Below are positions 23,649-34,100 of a stretch of 64,000 nt of DNA, one piece after another (position 1 is the stretch's first letter; every line of letters begins with the position of its first letter). Source of the stretch: Astragalus membranaceus (lineage: Eukaryota; Streptophyta; Magnoliopsida; Fabales; Fabaceae); contig CM076849.1 in the NCBI GenBank assembly GCA_039519185.1, positions 77,235,621-77,299,620 on the forward strand. The letters are read 5' to 3'. The translations under genes were made by a program, and so were the position numbers. The notes beneath the pieces were generated by a model. The model did no database searches. It was not told the origin of the DNA and saw only the letters and a list, made by a program, of their open reading frames with translations.

Positions 23649-23724
23649 AATAAAAACTCTTTTCACCCCCCTAAACCAATCATTTTCATAAAACGAACAA
23701 AAATCATTTTCAAACCCATTGTTG

Positions 23725-23997
23725 CTAGTAGCTCATCAGAGCCTCTGTTCGTTTAGCTATTAGTGACAATGTCCATTTCTCCTAAAAATAATAAACGATG
23801 ATCCATCATAACCTTTGTTAGTTTGATCATCGTGTGAATCAACCTCTTTCGAAAATCACTTTCCAAAAGGATAATAAAAAACGAGTTGTTATCAATAGTC
23901 CATCAGAACCTTTGTTCGTTTGACTAACAGGTGCAACTCTCTTTTTGAGTATTTAGTAGTGATTCATCATAGCCTCTGCTAGTTCAATCATTTGCTA
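23725..23997 (+). ncRNA. Four stem-loops with a constant 21-nt loop
   Basis: Loops at 23734-23754, 23804-23824, 23901-23921 and 23965-23985 are each 21 nt. They begin CATCA, carry CCTYTG in the middle and end GTTT or GTTC. Stems differ in sequence but remain paired: CTAGTAGCT/AGCTATTAG (one G-U), ACGATGATC/GATCATCGT (perfect), TAGTC/GACTA with outer GAGTTG/CAACTC, and AGTGATT/AATCATT (one G-U). The 3' LTR has all four. Confidence 0.7.
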
Positions 23998-24062
23998 ATG
24001 CTCGTCCTATTTCAAAAACTCACTAAAAAAGATAAAAAACAAAAACTTTTCAAAAAGAACCA

Positions 24063-24132
24063 AGAACTACGTAGCTTTGAATTCTCCATCGCACCGGGAG
24101 ATACGTAGGAGCGGGCCGTGTCCCGTCAAGCA
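24063..24132 (+). ncRNA. Structured block alpha, copy 2
   Basis: The outer CTACGT/ACGTAG stem matches copy 1, while the inner and following stems differ by paired changes. Loop sequences between the copies are much less conserved than the stem pairing. Confidence 0.6.
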
Positions 24133-24496
24133 CTTTTTCTAAAAACCCTTTTTTCCCCCTTCTCACCTAAAATAAAATTTTCATTGAAAGATTTCCCATT
24201 CATCTCCAAATAAGAAATAAATAGGCAAATCTAGGTATTTTTCAAATCAAACGTCAAAACCACACATTTAATTAGAGGTTCCCTTTCGGTAGAAAGGACG
24301 TGCGCGGTGCTAACCCCTTCCTCGCGCGTAATCGACCCCCGAACCTATATCTCTAGTTTTCAATGGCCATCCGCTTTGTCCAAAAGACCTTTTTTCAATG
24401 TTTTGGTCTTAAAATTAAAATATTGGTGGCGGCTCCAAAATTATTCCACGTTGTACATTGAGAAACCCAAGCCGGGATTTTTCGGGGTGCAACAGC

Positions 24497-24515
24497 TGGC
24501 GACTTCACTGGGGAC
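24497..24515 (+). other. Ogre primer-binding site
   Basis: TGGCGACTTCACTGGGGAC starts two bases after the LTR end. This is the primer-site type known from Ogre/Tat elements, attributed in the family to tRNA-Arg. I did not align a tRNA. Confidence 0.8.
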
Positions 24516-25477
24516 CTTTTTTTTTTTTTTAAAAAAAAAAAAAACGAGGGTCAAGCCTAACTAATTAAAATGTGTGGTTTAATGTATTGTTGATTTGATT
24601 AGTACCTTGTTTGCCTTTCTTTCTTATCATTGATTAGAGGCATATGCATTTGTCTTTTTGTTGTTCCCTTCTTCTCAATTCCCTTTCTGAAGTAAGTAAT
24701 GTGTTTGTTGTTGGTATCCTAGGCTAGTTGTATTTGAATAATATTGAACCATAGGGTAGACAACATGCTATTATCTGGACTGCTCTGGTTTTCATTTCAG
24801 GTGTGGGTAATGCTAAGGAAAATGCCCTTCACACACACTACACTTGTACCCCGAGATTATATGATTAGAGAAAAAGACCATAACCCAGGTCTGTTAGGAT
24901 ACCATAGGATGAGTGGATTCGAGTAGTGGGAGCCCATCAGGACCTTTGTCCGTTTGGCTAGTCGCGAAAGTTTCAATCAGAGTTGTGCTCTTCCACGATA
25001 CCTTGTACCTAGCAGTTTGCTGCATTTACAAGGAATTTCGTGAAAGAGACCGTGGCTCTGATGACCTTTGTGAGGGTGTGAATAGAGCTACATGAGAAGA
25101 TTGCCCCTAAAGTGTCTTAGATCATAGGTTCTACCCCATTTTAGGTCACAAGGGCTTTCCAAATTGTGTGTTGCATCGTGCATTCAGTTCAATCAATTTT
25201 CCCTCAAAATTTTCGAAAATCAAAAAAAGATGTGCTTTTCCTTTTCGATAAACGCCTATATGAGGTGGCATATAGTGTGAAGATTTTCAAAACACCACCT
25301 GTAAATATCCCCTTTCTCTAAAGAAGCATCATCACATCATGCATCGTGACATCATTGCATCATTACGTCATTTGCATCATCTACATTAAATAAAACTCAT
25401 TCGTCACGCATCTAAGTTGTTTGCCGGGATTGTAAAGTAACTTGGAATCTTGTTTTAGGCGGGAAAGATAAAGCAAC
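24516..25477 (+). other. Ogre leader between primer site and ORF1
   Basis: No protein is supported. It contains T and A homopolymers after the primer site and two further relatives of the LTR stem-loop: at 24931-24959 a 21-nt loop (24935-24955) with a short AGCC/GGCT stem, and at 25052-25091 an 8-bp GTGGCTCT/AGAGCTAC stem around a 24-nt loop with CCTTTG. ORF1 begins at the ATG at 25478. Confidence 0.6.
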
Positions 25478-27553
25478 ATGGGATCAAGAAGCGAGATTGT
25501 ACTTAATTCGAGGTTTCCGGTTGTCAGGAGAATAGATGTAGAAGGTTTGAAAGAGTTTGTTTCCTTGATGGAGTCAGAAGAGAAGGATCTATTCGGGAAG
25601 GCTTATGGTAACCTCATCAGATTGTTACAATTAGATGTCCAAGAGAGTGCTATTATGGCCCTCAGCCGATTCTATGATCCAGACATTCGATGCTTCCTCT
25701 TCAAAGACTTTCGGTTATCACCAACTCTCGAGGAGTATGAACAGATCCTGGGGTTCTCAAAATCAGAGTTAGCACCTTACCAATATCAGAAACATCGGTA
25801 TTCAGACCAGAGACTCTCTTTGTTGTTGCAAGTCAGTGTGAAGGAATTAGAGCTTCATAAGGAAAAGAAGAACCGTATCAAGGGTTTCCCGCTAAGTTAT
25901 TTCGAAGGTTTGTTGAAGTCTTATGCCCAGAATCAGAAGTGGGGCCCTTTCAAACAGCTGTTAGCCCTAACTATTTTCGGGATCGTCCTTTTCCCTCAGG
26001 TCGAGAAGTTCATTGATGAGACCGCTATTGGGCTTTTTCTAGCATTCTTAAGTAAAGAAAATCCGATTAACCCTGTACCAGCAATCCTTGCAGATACCTA
26101 CTATTCCTTCACTCATCACCGTGTGTTAGGAAAGAAGAAGGTTGCTTGCTCTTTCCATATTCTCTACACCTGGTTCCTCAACCATGTCGTCACTCATAAG
26201 ACGAAAGCTGCGGACTTAGTAGAATATGCCCTGTGTTGTGATGTAGAAGCCAGATGTGCACAAGAATGGGTGCACACTTTAGAGAATCTCAGTGCTCTCA
26301 AAGTCTGTTGGTTCAATCATCCGTGTTGGAAAGATAGGCCTTCAATACTGTTCCGGTGTGGCAATTTCCAGAATGTGCCCTTAATGGGAACCCAAGGCTA
26401 CATCAATTACAATCCTCCTCTCACCATCAGACAGCTTGGGTATCCTATGAAGAACGCACCCACTGAAGACATGCTGGCCCCAATTTTTCTCGATAAGGAA
26501 GATTCAAAAAACCAGGGCTTGCTTCAGAAAATTTCAAAGGCTTGGGAGGGTGTAGTTTACAGGGATAAAGTGGAGATCACAAAGAAAACAGGTGATGTTA
26601 CTTTCTACCAATGGCTTCACCAAAGAATCCAAAATATTGGCCCGCCTCGTCAGAATTCATCGTCAGTTGCGAAAGAAGTCCTAGAGCCTCATGTTCCAAG
26701 TCTCAAAGAACTAAGTGAGGTCAAGTCTGCTTTGTTCAAGGTAGAAGAAGAAAAGAAAGCCTTACAAGATAAGTTGGGGAAAGTAATTTCTGAGAAGAGA
26801 AAGTTAGAGAACGAGAATGAGCGCAAGGCCGAAGCTCTCGAAGAAAGCAGCAAGAAACTTAAGAAAGAAGAGGAAAGTAATCAGGAATTGAAGAAATATC
26901 TGAAAGGTGCCAAAGATGAGTTGAAAAGATCGAATGCCAAGGCGGATGAGGCCATGGTTAGAACAAACGAATGGAGGAAGTTGTTCAAGAAGTCTACGCA
27001 AAGTGAGAGAACTACAAAGGAATCACTAGAGGAATTCAAGAAAAAGTCTCAGTCTGTGACGTGTGAGCTTGAAGGTCAAATAGGGTACATCAGACAAGAT
27101 AGAGATGCCATCTTGAACATCCTTAGAGAGTATCAGCAGGCCTTAAGGATGGAGCAAGAGAATTCAGATGAGCTAAAAAGGAATCTGAGGCACATCAGTG
27201 ATGCTTACCGACAGGTGAGAGAGGAGAGTCAGTACTGGGAACATCATCTTCTCGAGCTAATGGGTAGGATTGAAAAGCAAGAGATCATAGTTGAGATGAG
27301 GGCCGAAATTCGACAGTGGAAGAACAAGTTCTCCAAATTGGCATGGTTGGCTAACCAGGCGGTGAGGGATATTCCCAAGAGGTTGAGAAAGGCAGAAGCT
27401 GAGATGCTGCCTTACAACACTCTGGTGCGAGTATATGAATTCGTGGAGTACTGCAGGTCTCTGACTGAGGAACTCATGAAAAGGGCAAGAGAAGCTGCTG
27501 CAGCTAGCAAAAAGGAGAGGAACCAAGAGAAGATGAAGGCAATAGGTTTTTAG
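25478..27553 (+). CDS. Ogre ORF1 protein (DUF7745-type)
   Basis: This is the extra 691-residue protein that Ogre elements carry upstream of gag; its role is unknown. The ATG at 25478 (MGSRSEIV) starts a frame that is open to TAG. Residues 1 to about 390 are globular, with blocks such as ALSRFYDPDIRCFLFKDF, LSPTLEEYEQILGF, GLFLAFLSKENPINPVPAIL and FYQWLHQRIQNI, which resemble the plant-mobile/DUF7745 family. From about 400 to 620 it is highly charged and predicted to form a long coiled coil (heptads in KVEEEKKALQDKLGKVI and the following segment). There is no signal peptide or membrane segment. An intact ORF1 suggests recent activity or recent insertion. Confidence 0.88.
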   Translation: MGSRSEIVLNSRFPVVRRIDVEGLKEFVSLMESEEKDLFGKAYGNLIRLLQLDVQESAIMALSRFYDPDIRCFLFKDFRLSPTLEEYEQILGFSKSELAPYQYQKHRYSDQRLSLLLQVSVKELELHKEKKNRIKGFPLSYFEGLLKSYAQNQKWGPFKQLLALTIFGIVLFPQVEKFIDETAIGLFLAFLSKENPINPVPAILADTYYSFTHHRVLGKKKVACSFHILYTWFLNHVVTHKTKAADLVEYALCCDVEARCAQEWVHTLENLSALKVCWFNHPCWKDRPSILFRCGNFQNVPLMGTQGYINYNPPLTIRQLGYPMKNAPTEDMLAPIFLDKEDSKNQGLLQKISKAWEGVVYRDKVEITKKTGDVTFYQWLHQRIQNIGPPRQNSSSVAKEVLEPHVPSLKELSEVKSALFKVEEEKKALQDKLGKVISEKRKLENENERKAEALEESSKKLKKEEESNQELKKYLKGAKDELKRSNAKADEAMVRTNEWRKLFKKSTQSERTTKESLEEFKKKSQSVTCELEGQIGYIRQDRDAILNILREYQQALRMEQENSDELKRNLRHISDAYRQVREESQYWEHHLLELMGRIEKQEIIVEMRAEIRQWKNKFSKLAWLANQAVRDIPKRLRKAEAEMLPYNTLVRVYEFVEYCRSLTEELMKRAREAAAASKKERNQEKMKAIGF

Positions 27554-27942
27554 ATTTAAATTTTCCCTTTTTTTAGAATGTTCACTAGGAAATTGTAATT
27601 TTTCTTTTCTTAAAAGAATGTTGTGTTTTTCTTTTCAAAGCGTTGTATTGCATTTAAGGATATTGTACCTTGTTCTTCTCTTGGGATGGTTAAAGAAATG
27701 ATGCTTGAATGAAGTATGCTTATCTTGCTTATTGATCCCAGCCGCGTTATGTTCTGGAAAATATTTGAATATACACCTATGACAAGAGCAAGTTGCACTA
27801 TGATTCCCGACAATAAACAACAAATAACATAAAAATCATGTGCATTACATTGCATTCATTAATTTGCTCCTTTGCTTATAAACAGAGATAAGGCAAGCTG
27901 GTGCGACCACATTCATATTGGACACGTTCACAGGCCAGAAGA
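27554..27942 (+). other. Spacer between Ogre ORF1 and gag
   Basis: AT-rich and non-coding. The gag frame is open from 27892, with the first ATG at 27943. Confidence 0.6.
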
Positions 27943-30450
27943 ATGGCAATCTTAAGTGACCCCGATCAACCTCCACCAGAGAATCAGAATCCTCCAGTTT
28001 CAGGCTCAGAGAATGGAAACGAAACAGGCCAAGGCCCCGAGGTGCAGAATCAGAACCTTTCATCTCCTGGTAGCTCCAGTCAAGGTGATCCTGAGTTGAG
28101 AAATGAAATGAATGCCATGAAAGCACAGATGAATGAGATGATGAGACTCCTGTTGTCCTTGAAGAATGGAAATGACTTCCAAGCTGCTCAGTGGCCTCCT
28201 TATGGCCTTCCTCTGGGTTATAGTCCTCCAAACCAAGGGACTAACCCAGGGGCTAGTCCCGGAGCGATGGCCGAGAATGTACAGCCAACGCCTGTCGGAT
28301 CAGAAGGAATGACTGGTGAACCCCAGGTTCAGATCCCGCATTCAATTGTTATACCTCAGCCTACTCCTCAGAATCTCACTCCACAGCCAGCTGCCTTTCC
28401 GCAGACTCAAGGCTTTGTGTCCGGAAACTCCATTTACCCTCAGGTTCAGCACTCAATGCCTCCACCTCCTTATGGTATAAGTCATTCCCCTCAAGTCTAT
28501 TCCGCTGAGCACCAACAGACCAGAGAGCAGTTCCAGATGTTAGAAGAAAGACTAAGAATGATTGAAGGCTTTGGCTCAAGGGCTAGGGAGGCCAGGGACT
28601 TGTGCCTCATTCCTGATGTGGTGTTGCCGCCAAAATTCAAGGTCCCCGATTTTGACAAGTATAGAGGTGCGACCTGCCCAAAGAGCCACTTGACGATGTA
28701 TTGTAGGAAGATGTCTACCTACTCCCGTGACGACAAATTACTAATCCATTGCTTCCAAGATAGCCTTGCTGGGGCATCTCTTAATTGGTATATGAAGTTA
28801 GAGCCATCCCAAGTCCGCTGCTGGAAGGATTTAGCTGAGGAATTCCTCAAGCAATATCAATACAATACTGACATGGCACCAGACCGGACACAGCTGCAGA
28901 ATATGAGCAAGAAGGACAATGAATCATTCAAGGAGTACGCCCAGCGATGGAGGGCTTTGGCCGCACAAGTCACACCTCCTCTTTTAGACAAGGAGTTGGT
29001 TTCTATGTTCATGGAAACCTTGCCACCGCTATATTATGATCGTCTGATCAGCAGTGCATCATCCAATTTCTCAGATATGGTGATTGTGGGAGAGAGATTG
29101 GAGAACGGATTGAGAAGTGGAAAGATTGCACAGGGGTCCACAAATAACATGAGCTCCCAAAAGAAGCCATTCTCCAACTTTCCCAAAAAGAAAGAGGGGG
29201 AAACCAATACCGTCACTATCAACCCACCATACCAGCCACCTAACATCCCAGTCCCCACTCCCACACAAACAGCTCATCCATTCCAAAACAACAACCAAAA
29301 CAACCACCAAAGAACCTACCAAAACAGAACAACTTTTGACCCAATTCCCATGTCTTACACAGACCTATTTAACTACCTCATCACCAATAAGCTCATCAAC
29401 ACAAGACCCATGAAACCTGTCCAACCACCTTACTTCAGAGGATACAACCCCAATAGTACCTGTGCTTTCCACGAAGGAGCAGTGGGGCATGTTGTGGAAG
29501 ATTGCAAAGCCTTCAAGATAGTGGTGCAAGACTTGGTAGATAAAAAGGGCATAACTTTCAAGCAGGAGGATCCAAATATCGCGACTAACCCGCTGCCTGG
29601 CCATGGGAAGCATGCCATTAATGCAATCATGGATATGAAAGAGCAGTCCATAATCAAATCAGCAGAAGATATTCAGACTCCCCTAGAAGTCATTCATGCA
29701 GAATTGTGCAAATGCGGGATTATTGGAATGGGTTGTGTTCAGAAAGGAGTTTGTACTAATGTCCGCTGTGTGGGAGCATGTGAAGCATTCAAGGTGGTGT
29801 TACAGGATCTGATGGACCGCCACATCATCCAGGTGGGTATACAGGAAAGAGAAGAGGATGTTCTGACCTTCCAATCGGATGAGGGTAGAGATGTGAGGAG
29901 ACCTATCGAGGTGCCATACAGTCAGAATTCGGCTGTGGCAAGACCAAAGACTATTGTGATCCCAGTTCCGGCTCCTAGCCAGAAGAACAATAATGTCCCA
30001 TGGAACTACAGTGCACCAATTCCAGCTCCGAGATCTCGAGCTGCTCTTGACATCACCAATATTGCAGGAAGTAGCGGGGTAACTAGAAGTGGGCGTGTGT
30101 ATGTTCCCCAAGCTCAGGAAGAGAATACCTCTAAAGCAGCAGAAGAGAGGGTCCGAAAAGGAAAGAATGTAGAGCCGGGGCCTATGATAAATAGGAGGGT
30201 GTCAGACCCAGAGGTTGCTGAATTCTTGAGGATAATGCGGCAGAGTGACTACAAAGTGGTGGATCAGCTACACCACACCCCAGCCAAAATTTCCATCATG
30301 TCCCTACTATTAAACTCGGAAGCCCACCGAGACGCCTTGGTTAAAATACTGAATGAGGCCCATGTCGCCCAAGATATTACAGTCAATCAGTTGGATGGTA
30401 TAGTTGGGAACATCGTTGCATCTAATTACATTACTTTCACTAATGATGAG
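27943..30450 (+). CDS. gag: Ogre gag(-pro), 5' part, interrupted by D
   Basis: The frame encodes the Ogre capsid polyprotein. The first ATG is at 27943 (MAILSDPDQPP). A Pro/Gln/Asn-rich N-terminal third is followed by a Retrotrans_gag domain around residues 220-385 (FKVPDFDKYRGATCPKSHL, LAGASLNWYMKLEP, TLPPLYYDRLI). A long Pro/Asn/Thr-rich linker leads to Cys/His segments (CAFHEGAVGHVVEDCKAFK; a second Cys-rich block near CKCGIIGMGC) that resemble knuckles. The frame continues without a stop to 30450, where D inserted in the duplicated ATGAG. The same frame resumes at 40307 with the protease. A native transcript would read into D and stop within a few codons. Confidence 0.88.
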
Positions 30451-31139
30451 TGTAACGCCCCAAAATAATTTAATTATTTATTTAATTAAATTATTTAAGG
30501 CTTACAATATTTATTTAATTTAATTAAATAATTCAAGGTTTAATGTATTTATTTAATTTTAAATTATTAGGAGGTGTCGTCTCGAATTAGATGGTGCACG
30601 GAGCCCATGACCCACAAGTGAGCCCATGACCCATTGGATAGTCATAGGATTCGACTCACTATGGGTCTTGTGACTTAGTGGCATTTTTGTCTCAATTGTG
30701 AAAAGAAAGAAAGAAACGTAAAAGAGAGGAGAAGTGAGAAGAGAAAAGTTGCGAATAGAAGGAGAGAGGAAGAGGGAGAGGCGAAGCTCATAGAGAAGAG
30801 GAGGAGGCTCATTGGTGGTTCGCATTCTTCACTTGGAGCTTGGCTATCAAATTCGACTTCCATAAGGTTAGGGGGTCCTCTTTTTGTTCTTAATACTATG
30901 CGAATTGGGTATTGCTTAGGGTTAGGGTCCTAGGTTAGTCCCATGATTGAATTGTGTTGTTGATGAGGAATTATAATGTTGTGATGCTTGTTGTTGAATT
31001 ATTATGTTGAGAATTTTATGATTGATGCTTGAGTTGTGGCTAAATGCGAATTGGATGCCCTATGTTTGATCATATGTCTCATTGGTGCTTATTTGGTGAA
31101 ATTGGGAATTATGGTGACACTTTGATTATATATATATAT

Positions 31140-31469
31140 TTTTTATGTAACAGCCCAGGTCCACCGCAGCGGCCACCCCGGTCCCACTGTTACCTCACGA
31201 TCTTCTCTACCCCTCTTGTAGAGTTTTTGCCTTCCGTGGGAATCGAACCTTGCACCTGAGGCATAAGTGCAAGTTAAACCCCCTTCCCACTACCAATTGA
31301 GCGCGCGCTCAATTGGTAGTGGGAAGGGGGTTTAACTTGCACTTATGCCTCAGGTGCAAGGTTCGATTCCCACGGAAGGCAAAAACTCTACAAGAGGGGT
31401 AGAGAAGATCGTGAGGTAACAGTGGGACCGGGGTGGCCGCTGCGGTGGACCTGGGCTGTTACATAAAAA
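31140..31469. repeat. Perfect 330-bp palindrome: two head-to-head SINE-like units
   Basis: The arms of 165 bp are exact reverse complements, centred between 31304 and 31305 in GAGCGCGCGCTC. Each arm read outward has a tRNA-like pol III A box (GCTCAATTGG, 31307-31316 in the right arm) and a perfect B box (GGTTCGATTCC, 31360-31370), then a unique body and a short ATAAAAA tail. This looks like two copies of a tRNA-derived SINE joined head to head. Flanking bases do not pair. The 3' LTR of D lacks it, so it arrived after D inserted. Confidence 0.85.
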
Positions 31470-31472
31470 GGC

Positions 31473-32119
31473 ATTTAAGGCTTACAATATTTATTTAATT
31501 TAATTAAATAATTCAAGGTTTAATGTATTTATTTAATTTTAAATTATTAGGAGGTGTCGTCTCGAATTAGATGGTGCACGGAGCCCATGACCCACAAGTG
31601 AGCCCATGACCCATTGGATAGTCATAGGATTCGACTCACTATGGGTCTTGTGACTTAGTGGCATTTTTGTCTCAATTGTGAAAAGAAAGAAAGAAACGTA
31701 AAAGAGAGGAGAAGTGAGAAGAGAAAAGTTGCGAATAGAAGGAGAGAGGAAGAGGGAGAGGCGAAGCTCATAGAGAAGAGGAGGAGGCTCATTGGTGGTT
31801 CGCATTCTTCACTTGGAGCTTGGCTATCAAATTCGACTTCCATAAGGTTAGGGGGTCCTCTTTTTGTTCTTAATACTATGCGAATTGGGTATTGCTTAGG
31901 GTTAGGGTCCTAGGTTAGTCCCATGATTGAATTGTGTTGTTGATGAGGAATTATAATGTTGTGATGCTTGTTGTTGAATTATTATGTTGAGAATTTTATG
32001 ATTGATGCTTGAGTTGTGGCTAAATGCGAATTGGATGCCCTATGTTTGATCATATGTCTCATTGGTGCTTATTTGGTGAAATTGGGAATTATGGTGACAC
32101 TTTGATTATATATATATAT
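31473..32119 (+). repeat. Direct duplication flanking the palindrome
   Basis: This 647-bp block is a copy of 30493-31139, including the GA-rich tract, and no difference was noticed by eye. It follows the palindrome directly. The 3' LTR has a single copy. Confidence 0.92.
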
Positions 32120-32659
32120 ATAGGAGTGTTTTGGTGATTTTAATTGATAATTGAAAGTGGAAAAATTCTGTTTAGAAGTCCCTAGGCGCCTTGGGCGCCA
32201 TAAGCATGTTGCTGAAAAATTCTGTGTTGCGCCTAGTCATGGGCACCAGGCGCCCAGCAGTGTGCTGCGCCTGTTTTCCAAAAATTCTGTTGCCCTGTGT
32301 TGCCATTCTGTGCCATTCTGTGTTGCTGTCTCTGTTGCCTGTGTTGCCATCCAGTGTTCCTGTGCTGCCAGTTTTGGCACATGTTGCTTGTGTCATGGGC
32401 GCCAAGGGCCCCAAAGTTCTGGTGATAGTTTTGTGAAAATTGTTTTCAGGTTTTTATACTTGGGTAAAATGGCTCATGAAAACTGATTTTGGTCAAGAAA
32501 GGAGTTTAGATGCGTATTTTCACTAGGTGCCTAGTGCATGGGCGCCAAAATTAAAGTTCAGCTTTTGATAAAATTTTTATGGAGTTTTCATGTCCTGAGC
32601 ATTTGGCTCGTATAAAATGAATTTCGAAGAAAAATGAGTTGTGTAGCATGTTGGCCTTA

Positions 32660-32905
32660 GGCGCCTAGTGCTTGGGCGCCATTGTTGCTGCTGTCCCCTG
32701 GGCGCGCCTGTGCGCGTTGTTGCTCCTGGGCGCCAGCGCCTATGCGCTGTTGCGCGTGTTGTTCCCCTAGGCGCCCAGCGCCTGTGCGCTGTTGCGTGTG
32801 TTGCTCCTGGGCGCCAAGCGCCTATGCGCCTGTGCGCTGTTGCGTGTTGCCTCTCCTGGGCGCCAAGCGCTGTGTTGCCCCTGGGCGCCCAGCGCCCATG
32901 CGCCA
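32660..32905 (+). repeat. GGCGCC-rich minisatellite in D 5' LTR
   Basis: GC-rich DNA in an AT-rich LTR, with repeated CTGGGCGCC, AGCGCC, TATGCGC and TGTTGCG words. GGCGCC starts at 32660, 32675, 32729, 32770, 32810, 32859 and 32884. The 3' LTR equivalent (about 38957-39222) has an extra copy of about 18 bp. Cys/Arg-rich open frames across it are compositional artefacts. Confidence 0.85.
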
Positions 32906-33993
32906 GTTCCAGGATGTCTAACATTTTTCCTAAAATTGTTTTTAACGTAACTTTTGACTCGGTTATCCAAATTCAACGGTTCAAAATGCGTTTTGAAGCT
33001 AATTTCAGTGCCTATCCAATAGTCTCAATTTTATGCAAAAATAATTTATTTTTACTGGTGTTTCTGGCTGATGGTGTCCAAGTGTCTAAATGACTGTTTT
33101 CCTTCATTTTTCCTATGTCGTGTCAATGTCCTGAGTTGGTCTATTTGAATTGGTGTTGTGGTGAGTGGTGAGCTGAATTGGTGAGTGATGATGAGGTGAG
33201 ATTGGTGAGCAGAGGCTTCGGCCTAATTTTGATTTGGTGAGTTAATTAATGCACTATGGTGAGACTAGAATATTAAAATGTGAATTGATTGATTGGTGGT
33301 GTGTTGTGATGCATTCTCCATAACACCTCATGAAGCATGTGCATTATTGGTGAGCAGAGGCTACGGCCTAATTTTATTTGGTGAGCAGAGGCTACGGCCT
33401 ATTTGTATTTGGTGACGGATCCGACATGCATGTACCCGTGGAGTTTGGGTTGCATTACATGCATAATCATATATTGTATAGTGCTGATTGGAATGAGAAT
33501 GCTGATTTAATTGTCCCCATTGTTGTGAATTGGTGTGCCTGGTTTCCTTTTTCCTATGCATTGCTTAATTCTCATATGTTATTAATTATGAAAAGAGACT
33601 CACCCTACTGCCTTTATGTTGCTTCTTATGTCGGCAACGTGCAGGTAATATCGAGTGAAGGATTCCTTCATGCCTTCGTCTGTTAGGATGTGTCACTCTC
33701 TGATACGTAGCACCAGGGGGGGGGGTGTCCTATGTTTATGCATTATTTTTCCTAAACTGTTAGCTTTGACTGGTGATGTATTGGTTTTTAAGTTTTAGAA
33801 CTCATATTTATTCCGCTGCTGATGGTGATTGGTTTTAGTTGATGCGAACTAAACGTTTTTCTCATGGTGTTATGTATCTTGTTATTTATGAAGTAAATGT
33901 AGCACTCGCTTGAATTATTTTCAAAAAAAAAAAAAAAAGAGACTCTGATTTTATTTAAAAATAAAGTTATTAAAAAAGGGGGTGTTACATTAG

Positions 33994-34005
33994 TGGTATC
34001 AGAGC
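33994..34005 (+). other. D primer-binding site (tRNA-iMet)
   Basis: TGGTATCAGAGC four bases after the LTR end, followed by AGTTCGGTCTGTCCGGCC, a context nearly repeated in H3. Confidence 0.93.
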
Positions 34006-34100
34006 AGTTCGGTCTGTCCGGCCGGTAGTCGAGTCGTCGTGTTGAGTAACATTGAGTTTGTTACTCGTTTCTGAATTTTGTTTTCTGTTGCAGTACTAGA

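Larger units (their letters stand above)
22316..24494 (+). mobile_element. Ogre B 5' LTR
   Basis: The LTR starts TGTCATACCCCAATTTTG and ends GGGGTGCAACA. In order it holds an upstream region, eleven TAATCGATTA palindromes (22697-23080), a TATAAATA box (23128-23135), then from about 23583 to 24132 a chain of predicted RNA structures: two copies of a larger structured block enclosing four stem-loops. A U5 segment ends at the primer site. Confidence 0.95.
30451..33989 (+). mobile_element. D 5' LTR, expanded
   Basis: It starts TGTAACGCCCCAAAATAATT and ends GGGGGTGTTACA. Positions 30493-31139 are repeated at 31473-32119 (647 bp, offset 980), separated by a 330-bp palindrome. It contains a GA-rich tract followed by AAGGTTAGGGGGTCC (twice, because of the duplication), a GGCGCC-rich minisatellite (32660-32905) and a downstream ACTCACCCTACTGCC block shared with H3. 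Confidence 0.92.

Noticed and set aside
31300..31380. Functional tRNA gene
   Set aside because: A and B boxes are present, but no complete cloverleaf with anticodon and acceptor stem could be formed; a SINE head fits better.
32577..33093. Cys/Arg/Ala-rich open frames in the D LTRs (also 38450-39400)
   Set aside because: They translate the GGCGCC minisatellite, are open in several frames at once and change with repeat copy number.
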